From Spirochaetia bacterium UBA5763 (GTDB taxonomy: Bacteria > Spirochaetota > UBA4802 > UBA5550), in contig DIEX01000031.1 in NCBI GenBank assembly GCA_002418835.1, positions 565,968-629,967 on the forward strand: a stretch of 64,000 nt of DNA, in the 5' to 3' direction. Shown here piece by piece: positions 34,572-43,273 of the stretch. How positions within the stretch are numbered: the stretch's first letter is position 1; each line of letters starts with the position of its first letter. The notes beneath the pieces were generated by a model that did no database searches, was not told where the DNA came from, and was given only the letters and a program-made list of their open reading frames with translations. The translations under genes and the position numbers were made by a program.

Positions 34572-35489
34572 TTGAAAACAAGAGTCATCGTATCAACCAC
34601 TGAAAGAAAAACACACCCGTGGCTGTCACTTATAATGTCTCTCCTTATCCCCGGACTGGGGGAAGTTTACGCCGGGATTCCGTTAAGCGGAATTATTTTC
34701 TCTTTATCAAGATTAATAGCGATTCTTGCTGTCCCTTTCTACTCTTTTATAAACAGCTCTGAATCTATGACTGAAGAGATATTTACCTCTATAGTTTTAT
34801 TTTTTCTTATAAGTATCTCATCCGCGCTTCACGCTTTTATAAAATGCAGAAAAAAGAAAACTCTTATGTCATGGTACAACTCTTCTGTATTCTATTCCCT
34901 GTTTTCATGTGTTAACATTATTCTGACTGTTATTGTAGCTGCGCTCTTTCTCTCTGTTTTTGAAATTACAAAAATAGATGAAGCTCAGCCACCTCTTTTC
35001 AGAAAAGGCGATCTCATCGCTATAAAAAAGATAACTCTTTCAGGTTACAGCAGCGGAGATGTTGTTGCAGTTAATATCGGCTCAACCCTGAAGCTCCTCA
35101 GGGTAATCGGCCTGCCGGGAGAAAAAATAGGATATACAAAAGGCCGGTTTCTCTCAGAGGGTTCGGAGCTCCCCCTCTCCATATTCACTGAAGAGGAGCT
35201 GCGGAAGCTTTCATTAACGGATTATGACGTAATTTCTGAACAGAATGGCAGAGTCAGGTATGCGGTGAAAGGGGACCCCGCTCTTAAAATCGCGGAAATT
35301 GTACTCTCTGCCGGTGAATACTTCCTGGCACCGGACATCAGGGATACGTCTGAACTGTTTTTAAAAGCAGAACAGTTCCGGATAAAAGGGCGGGTAGAGG
35401 GCGTACTGTATTCCGGAGAAACGGGAATTCTTCCTGGCGGAACATCTCTCCCCTCTGATAATTTCATCTCGCCAGGCCACCTGAAATAG
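34572..35489 (+). CDS. Signal-peptidase-I-like membrane protein lacking the Ser/Lys dyad
   Basis: 305 residues from a TTG at 34572 with GGAG 8 nt upstream. The N-terminal half has about four TM segments, the first in a TM2/DUF5683-like context (WLSLIMSLLIPGLGEVYAG). The C-terminal half is S26 signal-peptidase-like: QPPLFRKGDLIAI aligns with SMxPTLxxGDxxxV, and LLRVIGLPGEKIGY with KRVIGLPGD. The catalytic Ser aligns with A138 and the general-base Lys with L176, so the Ser/Lys dyad seems absent; K174 is two residues away. FLAPD and GDP-like box E elements remain. It may be a pseudoenzyme or use a different mechanism. Confidence 0.75.
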   Translation: MKTRVIVSTTERKTHPWLSLIMSLLIPGLGEVYAGIPLSGIIFSLSRLIAILAVPFYSFINSSESMTEEIFTSIVLFFLISISSALHAFIKCRKKKTLMSWYNSSVFYSLFSCVNIILTVIVAALFLSVFEITKIDEAQPPLFRKGDLIAIKKITLSGYSSGDVVAVNIGSTLKLLRVIGLPGEKIGYTKGRFLSEGSELPLSIFTEEELRKLSLTDYDVISEQNGRVRYAVKGDPALKIAEIVLSAGEYFLAPDIRDTSELFLKAEQFRIKGRVEGVLYSGETGILPGGTSLPSDNFISPGHLK

Positions 35490-35614
35490 CCTCAGCAGAT
35501 TCTCTCCTCATTTAAAGCTCCATTTTCTATTTCTTCTTGACTTATGAATTCAAAGTTATATAATAATTCTGCTGGTTCATTTCCTGTTAAATAGATATAA
35601 ATTGGAGGTCGCTC

Positions 35615-36586
35615 ATGATATTAATTACCGGTTCAAACTCTCTTCTCGGCAAGGCAGTGGTTGAAAATTTTGTACACAGCGGCGAAAAAGTCAGATGCTA
35701 CGACATGTATAAACCTGAATCTCTTCCGGAAGGAGTTGAATTCATACAGGGTGATCTCTTTACATTTAAAAAACTTCTCGCTGCATGCAAAGGGTGTGAC
35801 ACAATAATCCACCTCATGGATAAAAGCCGTGCCCAGAAAACAGGGCGCAGAAAGATGAAAAAAATCAATACTGCCGGTGCCTTAAACGTGATGATTGCAG
35901 CCAAAAGATCCAAAATTAACAGATTCATCTTCCTCTCATCGTATGCTGTTTACGGAAAAACTGAGTCTTTCCCACTGAAAGAGGAAGACAGAAAAAAACC
36001 CTACACCGCTTACGGAAAAGACAAGTGGAAAGCTGAACAGATATGTACGGCTTATGCCAAAAAGAACAATATCAATCTTACAATAATGAGGCCCTCAGTA
36101 GTTACAGGTCCGCAGGTAAAAAATTCGGCGATACTGATTACGCTCTACATGGCAATGGGGCTGGGGAATGACAATGTAATGTATATGTCCGGCAACGGTG
36201 ACACACATTTTCAGCTCCTGGCGCCCGGTGATGCTGCTGACGCGTTCCTCAAAATATATAAGGCAGGGAACAAGGCCTTTGGCCAGATATTCAATATCGG
36301 CTCAGATAATGTTCCGACTCAGATGGAGCAGATAGTTAAGATTAAGGAAAAATGCAAACTGGACTTCGCAATCAGGCATATAACTCCGCTAAAGGCGAAA
36401 CTATTCTCCTTCCTGATTATGCCTTCTAATGTAAACTATTTTACAAGGGAACATCTCCTTTTCATTTTTCACAGCGTCTATCTTGACTGTGACAAAATCA
36501 AGGGCCTCACAGGTTGGCATCCTAAAAAGGATAATCTTGAAATAATGACTGAGACAGTGGAATGGTACAAGAATAAGGTTAAGTAA
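35615..36586 (+). CDS. NAD-dependent epimerase/dehydratase, extended SDR
   Basis: 323 residues. The Rossmann motif is ITGSNSLLGKAVV (TGxxGxLG variant, GSNSLLG), with the catalytic YxxxK in YTAYGKDKWKAEQI and the Ser/Thr in FLSSYAVYG. Family members act on nucleotide sugars, 3-beta-hydroxysteroids or dihydroflavonols; the PSVVTGPQVKNSAILI region fits 3beta-HSD-like enzymes. Substrate unknown. A GGAGG lies 7-8 nt before the ATG. It ends in a bidirectional terminator shared with the convergent VWA gene. Confidence 0.85.
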   Translation: MILITGSNSLLGKAVVENFVHSGEKVRCYDMYKPESLPEGVEFIQGDLFTFKKLLAACKGCDTIIHLMDKSRAQKTGRRKMKKINTAGALNVMIAAKRSKINRFIFLSSYAVYGKTESFPLKEEDRKKPYTAYGKDKWKAEQICTAYAKKNNINLTIMRPSVVTGPQVKNSAILITLYMAMGLGNDNVMYMSGNGDTHFQLLAPGDAADAFLKIYKAGNKAFGQIFNIGSDNVPTQMEQIVKIKEKCKLDFAIRHITPLKAKLFSFLIMPSNVNYFTREHLLFIFHSVYLDCDKIKGLTGWHPKKDNLEIMTETVEWYKNKVK

Positions 36587-36614
36587 AAAAAACGGAAGCT
36601 TGTGCATTACACTG

Positions 36615-36643
36615 AAAACCCTTCATTTTTAACGAAGGGTTTT
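36615..36643. terminator. Bidirectional hairpin terminator
   Basis: Perfect stem AAAACCCTTC / GAAGGGTTTT with a 9-nt loop, A-rich and T-rich flanks on both sides, between the convergent SDR gene and the VWA gene, overlapping the last codons of the latter. Confidence 0.75.
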
Positions 36644-38305
36644 CTTATCTTTACCGTCATAATACTCAATACCTGCGAATTTCTCCCCCTCCTCTTTCTT
36701 AAAAAGAGATTTAGGATTTGTGAATAGAGTCTTCAGGAACTGCATAAGTTTTATAAAGAGGAGTTTAAAAAGCATACCGACACTCCCTTCTCCCGGCTGG
36801 AAACTGAAAGAAAGCTGAGCTCTTTTCATATCCTCTGTGGTTATCTTCTGCTTCTTCATCGACATATTTTTCATAAGCTTGCGGGCTTCTTTTCTGTCCA
36901 GTTTCAGCTTTTTTTTATCTTCGTGGTATTTCCCGGCACGAACTATCATCAGGAAAAGTTCAGTGTCCTTCATCAGTTCCGACTTCAGCTTTTCTATTCT
37001 GCTATAGAAGGCTTTAAGCTCAACCTGGTTTGTCTTACCATATTCAATAAGCATTTTGAGATACTGCCCCAGGAAAAAAACCTGTTTGTAAAGGCGTTCC
37101 TTCTCATCGCCGTTGAGAAAGCGGGGGTCTGTGCTCTCCAGCTTTTTTATCCAGTGAAACAGGTTTTCAAGATTCTCATAAGATACATCGTAGAGGCCCT
37201 CTGTCTTCAGGTCACCCACTTCAATATAGTTTTTTGCCACCCTTTTAAGATCCTTGAACATCCTGTTTGAATAATCAAGGATTAACCTGTATGCTCGTTT
37301 TTCATAAGCAGTAAGAGGTTTCTCGGAAGAATCGGGATTATTGATTATGTTCTTAACATCCTTCAGCTTGATTGTAGTGGGGTCAAAATCGACCCCCTCA
37401 CCGGCAAAAGCTGATTTTATTTCATAGAAATCGGGTTCAGGCATATCCTCACCGATCTTCAACACATGAAGCTTTACATTGCCAAGCCTTGCGATCATTT
37501 CGTCAGGATCAATTCTGCTGACACCATCAGTGACGACAAGAATCTCCGCGTTTGCCATATCCTTTGTATAGTTTATATCATCAACAGCCTGGTAAACAGC
37601 TTTCTGGAGATTGGTGCTTACCCCTCCGGTAGTGGCGAATAAAACTTTTTCGATGAGAAACGGGTAATCCTCTTTCTTTTCAATTTTGTAGAGGTCCCCT
37701 GTCTGTGTATCAAATGTTCTGAAAAAAAGACGCGCGTTTGTTGTAAGCTTTCTTCTGAGAAATTCAGCAACTATGCACTTTGAATAAAAAGATCTCATGT
37801 GCATATCCATTGACCTGGATGTATCAAGGAGAATATAAAATATCTGCTCAAAACGGTTGGCATCTCTGCCCGATTCGTTGATAAGTGTTGTTACGGGTTT
37901 AAAGTGATCACTTTCGGATTCATAATGCTTCTGAACCATAAGTGTCCTGGTAAAAAGTTTGGCGGAGAAGATATCATCATCCATTGCAAGTTCCCTGGGG
38001 AGAGCCCTTTTCAGGTCAATGATATTCTTGTATGTTTCGATCTCCATTCTATCGCTCAGGGGAACCTGACGCTCGATCCTGTTAACGGAGATGCTCTGTT
38101 CCCTTTCGGGAATATATACAGCGTCCTCCTTTGAAATCTCTTCAATTGCATTAAATGCATCAGCAGATGTTCTGTCAGTAAAAAGATTTCTTGCTATCTC
38201 AAAAAGAACAAGAAATTGAGGGGGGAGTATCACCTGGATATTATCAAAGAGTCCCAGGGAATCCCAGTACTCAAAAAAATCCTCACCATTAAATTGAGAA
38301 GACAT
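36629..38305 (-). CDS. VWA-domain protein, ViaA-like
   Basis: 558 residues. The MIDAS motif is complete: FYILLDTSRSMD (DxSxS) near residue 150, the Thr in GGVSTNLQKAV, and the Asp in ILVVTDGVS. The N-terminal ~140 and C-terminal ~250 residues are helical and charged, with a Lys-rich segment ~450-490. No signal peptide or TM, so it is cytoplasmic. Partner of the upstream RavA-like ATPase gene (11-nt gap) by analogy with RavA-ViaA/MoxR-VWA pairs, which assemble or remodel metalloenzymes and complexes. Target unknown. Confidence 0.85.
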   Translation of the reverse strand: MSSQFNGEDFFEYWDSLGLFDNIQVILPPQFLVLFEIARNLFTDRTSADAFNAIEEISKEDAVYIPEREQSISVNRIERQVPLSDRMEIETYKNIIDLKRALPRELAMDDDIFSAKLFTRTLMVQKHYESESDHFKPVTTLINESGRDANRFEQIFYILLDTSRSMDMHMRSFYSKCIVAEFLRRKLTTNARLFFRTFDTQTGDLYKIEKKEDYPFLIEKVLFATTGGVSTNLQKAVYQAVDDINYTKDMANAEILVVTDGVSRIDPDEMIARLGNVKLHVLKIGEDMPEPDFYEIKSAFAGEGVDFDPTTIKLKDVKNIINNPDSSEKPLTAYEKRAYRLILDYSNRMFKDLKRVAKNYIEVGDLKTEGLYDVSYENLENLFHWIKKLESTDPRFLNGDEKERLYKQVFFLGQYLKMLIEYGKTNQVELKAFYSRIEKLKSELMKDTELFLMIVRAGKYHEDKKKLKLDRKEARKLMKNMSMKKQKITTEDMKRAQLSFSFQPGEGSVGMLFKLLFIKLMQFLKTLFTNPKSLFKKEEGEKFAGIEYYDGKDKKTLR

Positions 38306-38316
38306 ACAGGGCCCTC

Positions 38317-39798
38317 TTAGATCAGATCCCTGTATTCTTTAAGAATTCCATTTTTAAGTTCGTTGACCTCTTCAACAGAGGAGTTGACCTCAAACACGCT
38401 TTTTTTCAGGGATTCAAGTGTAAGAGCCTCTTCCTCATCATCTCTCCGTCTTCCGGAAAAAACCATTTTCAGGAGGTTCCTCAGGCTGTCCAGAACTGAA
38501 CTCTTTTTCAGAATCTGCTCCTTCTTCTCCGGATCATTCCGGATCTCCTCAAAAAGCTGCCTGATATTCAGAAGAAACTCTATCTGCGAAATAGCGCCGT
38601 TAGCTTTGAAGTGATTCATAGTCTTCTGATAGACATCAAGATAGAGGTCCTTTTCAGATTTATCAAGGTTCTTCACGGAGACATAGCTGTTAAGTGTGCA
38701 GAGAGCGATATGCATATCTCTAAGATCATCCATCGTAACTTCGAACCTGTTGTTAATAACAGCAGAGGCCCGGAGGAAATCACCAAGCTTTGCCTGCTTC
38801 CTCGGACTGATGAAGAACTTGTGGTCGTTCTTTCTCATCTCGCTGGTATACTTTGTCACAAAAACATTCTTCATGAAGTAGATGAATTCGGGAACAACAA
38901 TTTTTATATCCCTGTGCTTATTCGTTATTATATCATGCAGAAAAAGTATCTGGTTAAAAAAGATCTTTTTTTCAGGCTCAACGGGTCTTCCCCTGCTTGA
39001 GGTATATGTCTGGTCTATTAGCAGCTGATTGTACACATTATTGTCTTCCGGTATAATAGCTTTATAGGTGAACCTGTCAAGAACAGCCTCTGTGACCTCA
39101 TTCATTCTCATATAGTTGGCAGTTGCAACAGCTGTATGGACAACAGCATCTATCTGCTCCGAGCCGTTAACAAATTTTCTTTCATTTAGTACTGATAGGA
39201 GTGACCTCAAAACTACATCGCTTGCGTCGAAAAACTCATCAAGAAAAACAAGGTTCGCTTCAATAATCGAACCTTTTATGTTATGCCGAATCCGCCCCTT
39301 CCTAAACTCTTCAATGTTATACGGACCGAAATAGTTGTCAGGTGTCTGGTCTTTGCTCGCCTGGGATGAAAATATCCTTGCACCTTCAAATATATTAAAT
39401 ATTGAACTTGCGAGATAAGACTTAGCCATACCTGTACGGCTAAGGAGAAGCATATGCTCACCTGTGAGAATGGCGTAAATAGCCTGCATAATTATATCAC
39501 TGCGGCCTATTACAGTCTCACCGATATTCTGCATATGCCAGTTCAGGTATTCAACGATTGTGGGTATATCATATTCCCCTTCGGGAATCATCTTCACAAG
39601 TTCACCACCGGATATGCCCTGGGCCCTTCTGATGGTCTCTTTAATCTCAGTAAATTCAGGCATTACGCCGGGAACACCGGCATGGGCCGCTTCGAGGGCA
39701 CCATCTATACCAGTTCCCTCCGGCTTCTCATCAAGAATAATTATTTTGTATCCGTCTTTTTCGAATATATTTTTTACTTCTTCACGGTTGCTGATCAT
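38317..39798 (-). CDS. MoxR/RavA-like AAA+ ATPase
   Basis: 493 residues. P-loop reads LLLSRTGMAKSYLA: the first Gly of GxxGxxKS is Ser, which is unusual. Walker B is ANLVFLDEFFDA, followed by LLSVLNERKFVNG and AVATANYMRMNEVTEAVLDRF (sensor-like Arg). The arrangement DNYFGPYNIEEFRKGRI matches RavA. An N-terminal ~70-residue extension is not recognised. The ~180 C-terminal residues are helical. It lies 18 nt after the PAS protein's stop and 11 nt before the VWA gene, so the three share a transcript. Confidence 0.88.
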   Translation of the reverse strand: MISNREEVKNIFEKDGYKIIILDEKPEGTGIDGALEAAHAGVPGVMPEFTEIKETIRRAQGISGGELVKMIPEGEYDIPTIVEYLNWHMQNIGETVIGRSDIIMQAIYAILTGEHMLLLSRTGMAKSYLASSIFNIFEGARIFSSQASKDQTPDNYFGPYNIEEFRKGRIRHNIKGSIIEANLVFLDEFFDASDVVLRSLLSVLNERKFVNGSEQIDAVVHTAVATANYMRMNEVTEAVLDRFTYKAIIPEDNNVYNQLLIDQTYTSSRGRPVEPEKKIFFNQILFLHDIITNKHRDIKIVVPEFIYFMKNVFVTKYTSEMRKNDHKFFISPRKQAKLGDFLRASAVINNRFEVTMDDLRDMHIALCTLNSYVSVKNLDKSEKDLYLDVYQKTMNHFKANGAISQIEFLLNIRQLFEEIRNDPEKKEQILKKSSVLDSLRNLLKMVFSGRRRDDEEEALTLESLKKSVFEVNSSVEEVNELKNGILKEYRDLI

Positions 39799-39816
39799 AT
39801 AAATGGAGCCTCCCCT

Positions 39817-41427
39817 CTACTTATTCCTCTGCGGCAATACCACTCTGAATGAGGTACCGATACCCGGTTCTGTTTTTACACCGATAGTCCCGCCTAAATT
39901 GCTTATAATATTCATGGCAATCATAAGCCCTAAACCGGTACCTTTTTTACCCTTGGTTGTATAGAAAGGCTGAAATATTTTTTTCATATGCTCTTCCGGT
40001 ATTCCCATACCGTTATCAGTCACAGTGAGTACAGCATAAGCCTCATCACCCTCAAGAATCGACTCAACTGAAATCTCGATAGTCCCTTCCGGATCTATTG
40101 CATCTTCGGCATTTTCAAGAAACTGGATCAGAAGCTGCTGAATCTGATTTGGTGTAGCAACAACTTCGGGACTTACTTCAGGAAGATTAATGACAACATT
40201 CATACCGTCATTTTTCAGCCTGTTAGTGAAAACATCAATCGGATGGCCGGTGACAATTTTGTTCAGCTCGCAAATATCTTTTTCCCTCTCATCAATTACA
40301 GAAAGAGCAAGAAGCTGTTCAGAGATAGTCTTAATCCTTTCAAGTTCTTTTTTAAGAGAGTCAACATATTCCTCTGCCGGACTGTGTTCCTCAACATTGG
40401 TATCAACAAAGTTAAGATCCATTACCATCTTGTTGATATGACCTTTCAATTCAGAAGCAACACCGGATGCGAGGAGCCCAAGTGCGCTCATCTTTTCATT
40501 ACGATTCGCCTTTACCCTGGCGTGAACCTGCTCAGTAACGTCCTCGATCATAATTAATACTCGTTCTACATTACCGGAACGGTTAAGAATAGGATCAAAC
40601 GTTACATTCACCACAAGTTCCGTAAGACCTGAAATCGGTATATATCTTATTTCATTAGCTTTGATTGTTTTCCTGGAGAAAAGTACTTCTTCAAATATTC
40701 TGGTAAATCCGGCTTCAATAAAACCGGAATATTTTATAATGTTAATGCCTATAAGTGAGTTCTGCTCCCTCACCATTATTTTACTGAGAACCGGATTTTC
40801 ATTGATTACAATACCGGAGGAATCCACCATAAACATACCGATAGGCGCGTTGTTTATAATATCCTCATTTAAATCTCTGAGGTTCTTCAGCTCCTCAGCC
40901 TGTCTTATCTGTTCCTGAACCTTATCCTCAAGAATTCTGGAATTCTCTTTAAGCTTTTTCTGCATTGAGTACTGTTCGGTATAGTTACGCATAACTCCGA
41001 TAAGAGCGATAATATCACCTGTTTTTGATTTGATAGGTGAAAAGTTAGTCATGAAGTAATAGGGTTTTCCGTTTTCATATATCTTCAGAAGCTCATTTCT
41101 GAAAACCTGCCCTTTTTTGAGAACCGATTCTACAACAAAATTTCCCCTCTCAAGTTCTATTTCATGGAGGTAATCAGTGTAAAGCCTTCCGGGTGTTGCA
41201 TCCCGCGAGGCAAGAGTATCCTTCCACGCCTGGTTTGTGTACTGAATCCGCATATCCTTGTTAATCACAAAGATAATATCATAGGCAGCTTCAACTATTG
41301 TCCTGAAATCAACTGATCTGAACTCATTATTATCATCATCAATACTGATTTCATATTGCTGATTAAGTTTTTCTATTATTTCAATAAGTTCTTCATGCGA
41401 CTTTTTCTTAAGATTTTCAATTCCCAT
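39817..41427 (-). CDS. PAS sensor with kinase-like core lacking the phospho-acceptor His
   Basis: 536 residues, no TM. PAS1 (~50-160: VEAAYDIIFVINKDMRIQYTNQ) and PAS2 (~195-310: APIGMFMVDSSGIVINEN) precede a dimerisation helix and a HATPase. The phospho-acceptor box normally GVAHExxN reads ALGLLASGVASELKGHINKM: Ser325 replaces His (codon at 40453-40455). The HATPase retains LLIQFLENAEDAI (N-box), VTDNGMGIPEE (G1), FQPFYTTKGKKGTGLGL and a final GIGTSFRVVLP. So ATP binding looks possible but autophosphorylation on His does not. It sits between a 4-TM protein and a RavA-like/VWA pair. Confidence 0.9.
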   Translation of the reverse strand: MGIENLKKKSHEELIEIIEKLNQQYEISIDDDNNEFRSVDFRTIVEAAYDIIFVINKDMRIQYTNQAWKDTLASRDATPGRLYTDYLHEIELERGNFVVESVLKKGQVFRNELLKIYENGKPYYFMTNFSPIKSKTGDIIALIGVMRNYTEQYSMQKKLKENSRILEDKVQEQIRQAEELKNLRDLNEDIINNAPIGMFMVDSSGIVINENPVLSKIMVREQNSLIGINIIKYSGFIEAGFTRIFEEVLFSRKTIKANEIRYIPISGLTELVVNVTFDPILNRSGNVERVLIMIEDVTEQVHARVKANRNEKMSALGLLASGVASELKGHINKMVMDLNFVDTNVEEHSPAEEYVDSLKKELERIKTISEQLLALSVIDEREKDICELNKIVTGHPIDVFTNRLKNDGMNVVINLPEVSPEVVATPNQIQQLLIQFLENAEDAIDPEGTIEISVESILEGDEAYAVLTVTDNGMGIPEEHMKKIFQPFYTTKGKKGTGLGLMIAMNIISNLGGTIGVKTEPGIGTSFRVVLPQRNK

Positions 41428-41459
41428 AAATAGTCCCTGCCATTAATTATTGGAAAAAA

Positions 41460-41840
41460 TCAGCTATCTTTGCTTATTGAACTGTAAAACCATAGTTCAA
41501 CCACAGCACTCATGGCCAGCGCCACAAAGAATGATACAACAAACCACTCCCTGCTGAATTCAATGAGGTAATAAACTCCGGCAATAAAAACAACAAGAAC
41601 AGCAAATTTAACAAAAAACCATTTGTAGGTAAGTTTAAGAAGCTTAATTGCGTGAGTTCCGGAAGCTTTCCTGACCTGAACAAGCCAGATAACAGAAAGT
41701 ATTATTCCCAGTATTGTTCCGAGAAGATATCCCCTGAACTCCAGTCCTGTAAAACTGACAAAGAACCACACTGATACAATAATATTTATTACTGCCGGAA
41801 TGATATTGAAGATAACAGCCATTCTGTATTTTGTTTCCAT
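41460..41840 (-). CDS. Four-TM membrane protein of unknown function
   Basis: 126 residues with four hydrophobic segments (IIPAVINIIVSVWFFVSF, GYLLGTILGIILSVIWLV, FVKFAVLVVFIAGVYYLIEF, VVSFFVALAMSAVVELWF). The ATG at 41840 (METKYR) is preferred over an upstream GTG. It lies 32 nt before the PAS protein gene, so it may be the first gene of the PAS-RavA-VWA operon and perhaps a membrane anchor or input component. Resemblance to AtpI-like small membrane proteins is weak. Confidence 0.65.
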   Translation of the reverse strand: METKYRMAVIFNIIPAVINIIVSVWFFVSFTGLEFRGYLLGTILGIILSVIWLVQVRKASGTHAIKLLKLTYKWFFVKFAVLVVFIAGVYYLIEFSREWFVVSFFVALAMSAVVELWFYSSISKDS

Positions 41841-42039
41841 AACACACACTCTTCTTTTTATAGTTCTGTCACTGAAGCATATTTTTTCAGTAATGTCAAA
41901 TAAAATAAAGCTCTATGATTAATGTTATTTGAATATACAATAATAGCAGCCGGTTGACATATAAAAAAAGGAGCGGAAATGAATAAAACGGAGGAGTGCG
42001 GCCCGGACATGCAATTGTACGCAAGCCCGGGGAAGGTTA

Positions 42040-42282
42040 TCAGATATGACACCCCTTGCCATTACAGCCCTTAATCTGTGAAAGCTTTTTACCATTAAGC
42101 TTATCGTCTTTAATCTGCCCCTTCTTCTGAGGAATCTTCAGCCCCGTCTGATGGCAGTATCCGCAGTCCACCTTTTTCCCGTCTTTAAGCAGATTCTTAT
42201 GCTTCCCCATTATAGCAGGATTTGAAAAAAGCGCCGCAGAAGAGAGTGAAACTACAGCTAAAATGATCATGAATTTTTTCAT
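42040..42282 (-). CDS. Small periplasmic c-type cytochrome-like protein
   Basis: 80 residues: signal peptide MKKFMIILAVVSLSSAALFS then KKVDCGYCHQTGLKI, a canonical CxxCH haem c site, and C-terminal GCNGKGCHI, a CxxxxCH-like second site of the kind seen in c3-type cytochromes. This gives one or two covalently bound haems in a very small protein. No cytochrome c maturation genes or partner oxidoreductase were seen nearby. GGAGAAT precedes the ATG. It is 40 nt after the adk terminator. Confidence 0.7.
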   Translation of the reverse strand: MKKFMIILAVVSLSSAALFSNPAIMGKHKNLLKDGKKVDCGYCHQTGLKIPQKKGQIKDDKLNGKKLSQIKGCNGKGCHI

Positions 42283-42318
42283 AAATATTCTCCTTCAGAT
42301 ACAGTTATTCTGTATAAT

Positions 42319-42347
42319 AAAAAAGGCTTTTTTTAAAAGCCTTTTTT
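42319..42347 (-). terminator. Intrinsic terminator after adk
   Basis: AAAAGGCTTT / AAAGCCTTTT hairpin with a T-only loop and A/T-tracts on both sides, 15 nt after the adk stop in the leftward direction. Confidence 0.8.
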
Positions 42348-42361
42348 ACTGTTTCGTCATT

Positions 42362-43048
42362 TTATTTAAGATTCTTTTCCAGATTTTCACTGACAGTCTT
42401 AACACTTGGAGTGCCGTCCAGTTCGATAAACTTCATCTTTCCGCCTGAAGCAAGCTTCTTAAAATAATTAACAGCTGCCATTGTTCCGCTGACATCATCA
42501 TAATAGATTTCATGTCTCTTATTAATAGCACCCTCATCCTGATCATCGGCACGCATTGAAAGCTTTCCTCCACAGACCCGGCAGATACTCTCACCGCCAT
42601 TTTCAGCAGGTTTAATCTCATCAATATAAATATTATTGGGATGATTATTATCTTTCTCGCAGAGACGTCTCCCCATTATTCTCTTCCTGGCAGTATCCCG
42701 GTCAAGAGATATCTCTATAATATAATCGAGAGCTATCCCCGCATCTTCAAGAGCTAACTCCAGCGCTTCCGCCTGCTCCGGGTTTCTGGGGAAACCGTCA
42801 AGCAGCCATCCGTTTTTACAATCATCCTTCTTAAGCCTGTCGAGTATCATGGGGATTGTAATTCCGTCAGGAACAAGGTCCCCTCTGTCGATATACTCCT
42901 TGGCTTTTTTGCCGAGTTCAGTACCGCCTTTAATATTTTCCCTGAAAAGTGCGCCTGACTCAACATGGGTTATACTAAACTTTCTTTGCACAACTGCTCC
43001 CTGTGTCCCTTTGCCACTTCCATTGGGACCAAAAATCAGTATATTCAT
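42362..43048 (-). CDS. adk: Adenylate kinase
   Basis: 228 residues. P-loop GPNGSGKGTQ, then RGDLVPDGIT, LLDGFPRNPEQA (NMP-binding and DGFPR motif) and DRDTARKRIMGRRLC leading into the lid. The lid carries CEKDNNH and CRVCGGKL, so it may bind zinc, which is common in this family. The tail ends with the KKLASGG..IELDGTPSV segment, where adk normally has its final Arg-contact. Converts ATP + AMP to 2 ADP. GGAGG lies before the ATG. Confidence 0.95.
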   Translation of the reverse strand: MNILIFGPNGSGKGTQGAVVQRKFSITHVESGALFRENIKGGTELGKKAKEYIDRGDLVPDGITIPMILDRLKKDDCKNGWLLDGFPRNPEQAEALELALEDAGIALDYIIEISLDRDTARKRIMGRRLCEKDNNHPNNIYIDEIKPAENGGESICRVCGGKLSMRADDQDEGAINKRHEIYYDDVSGTMAAVNYFKKLASGGKMKFIELDGTPSVKTVSENLEKNLK

Positions 43049-43213
43049 TGAAACCTCCGGGATTATCTATTTTGGTGAGCATTATCAGAACCGTTATTTC
43101 TGTGTAAAGAAAGTTTTTTATACTGATTTATACAGAAAATGTTGAATGTTTATTCAGGGAGCTCTAAAACTCTTTTTCATTTAAAAAGACTCTGTAAAAA
43201 ATTTTATAACTTA

Positions 43214-43242
43214 TTGACATAAAGTTCAAAGAATAGAACTTT
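43214..43242 (+). promoter_or_regulatory. Possible paaK promoter with embedded palindrome
   Basis: TTGACA at 43214-43219 overlaps the region before AAAGTTC-(8 nt)-GAACTTT (43221-43242), a perfect 7-bp inverted repeat. A -10 about 17 nt after the -35 would read weakly (AACTTT). The palindrome could be an operator. Confidence 0.4.
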
Positions 43243-43273
43243 TACGGGAAAGAAATTCTTACCGGAGTAAACA

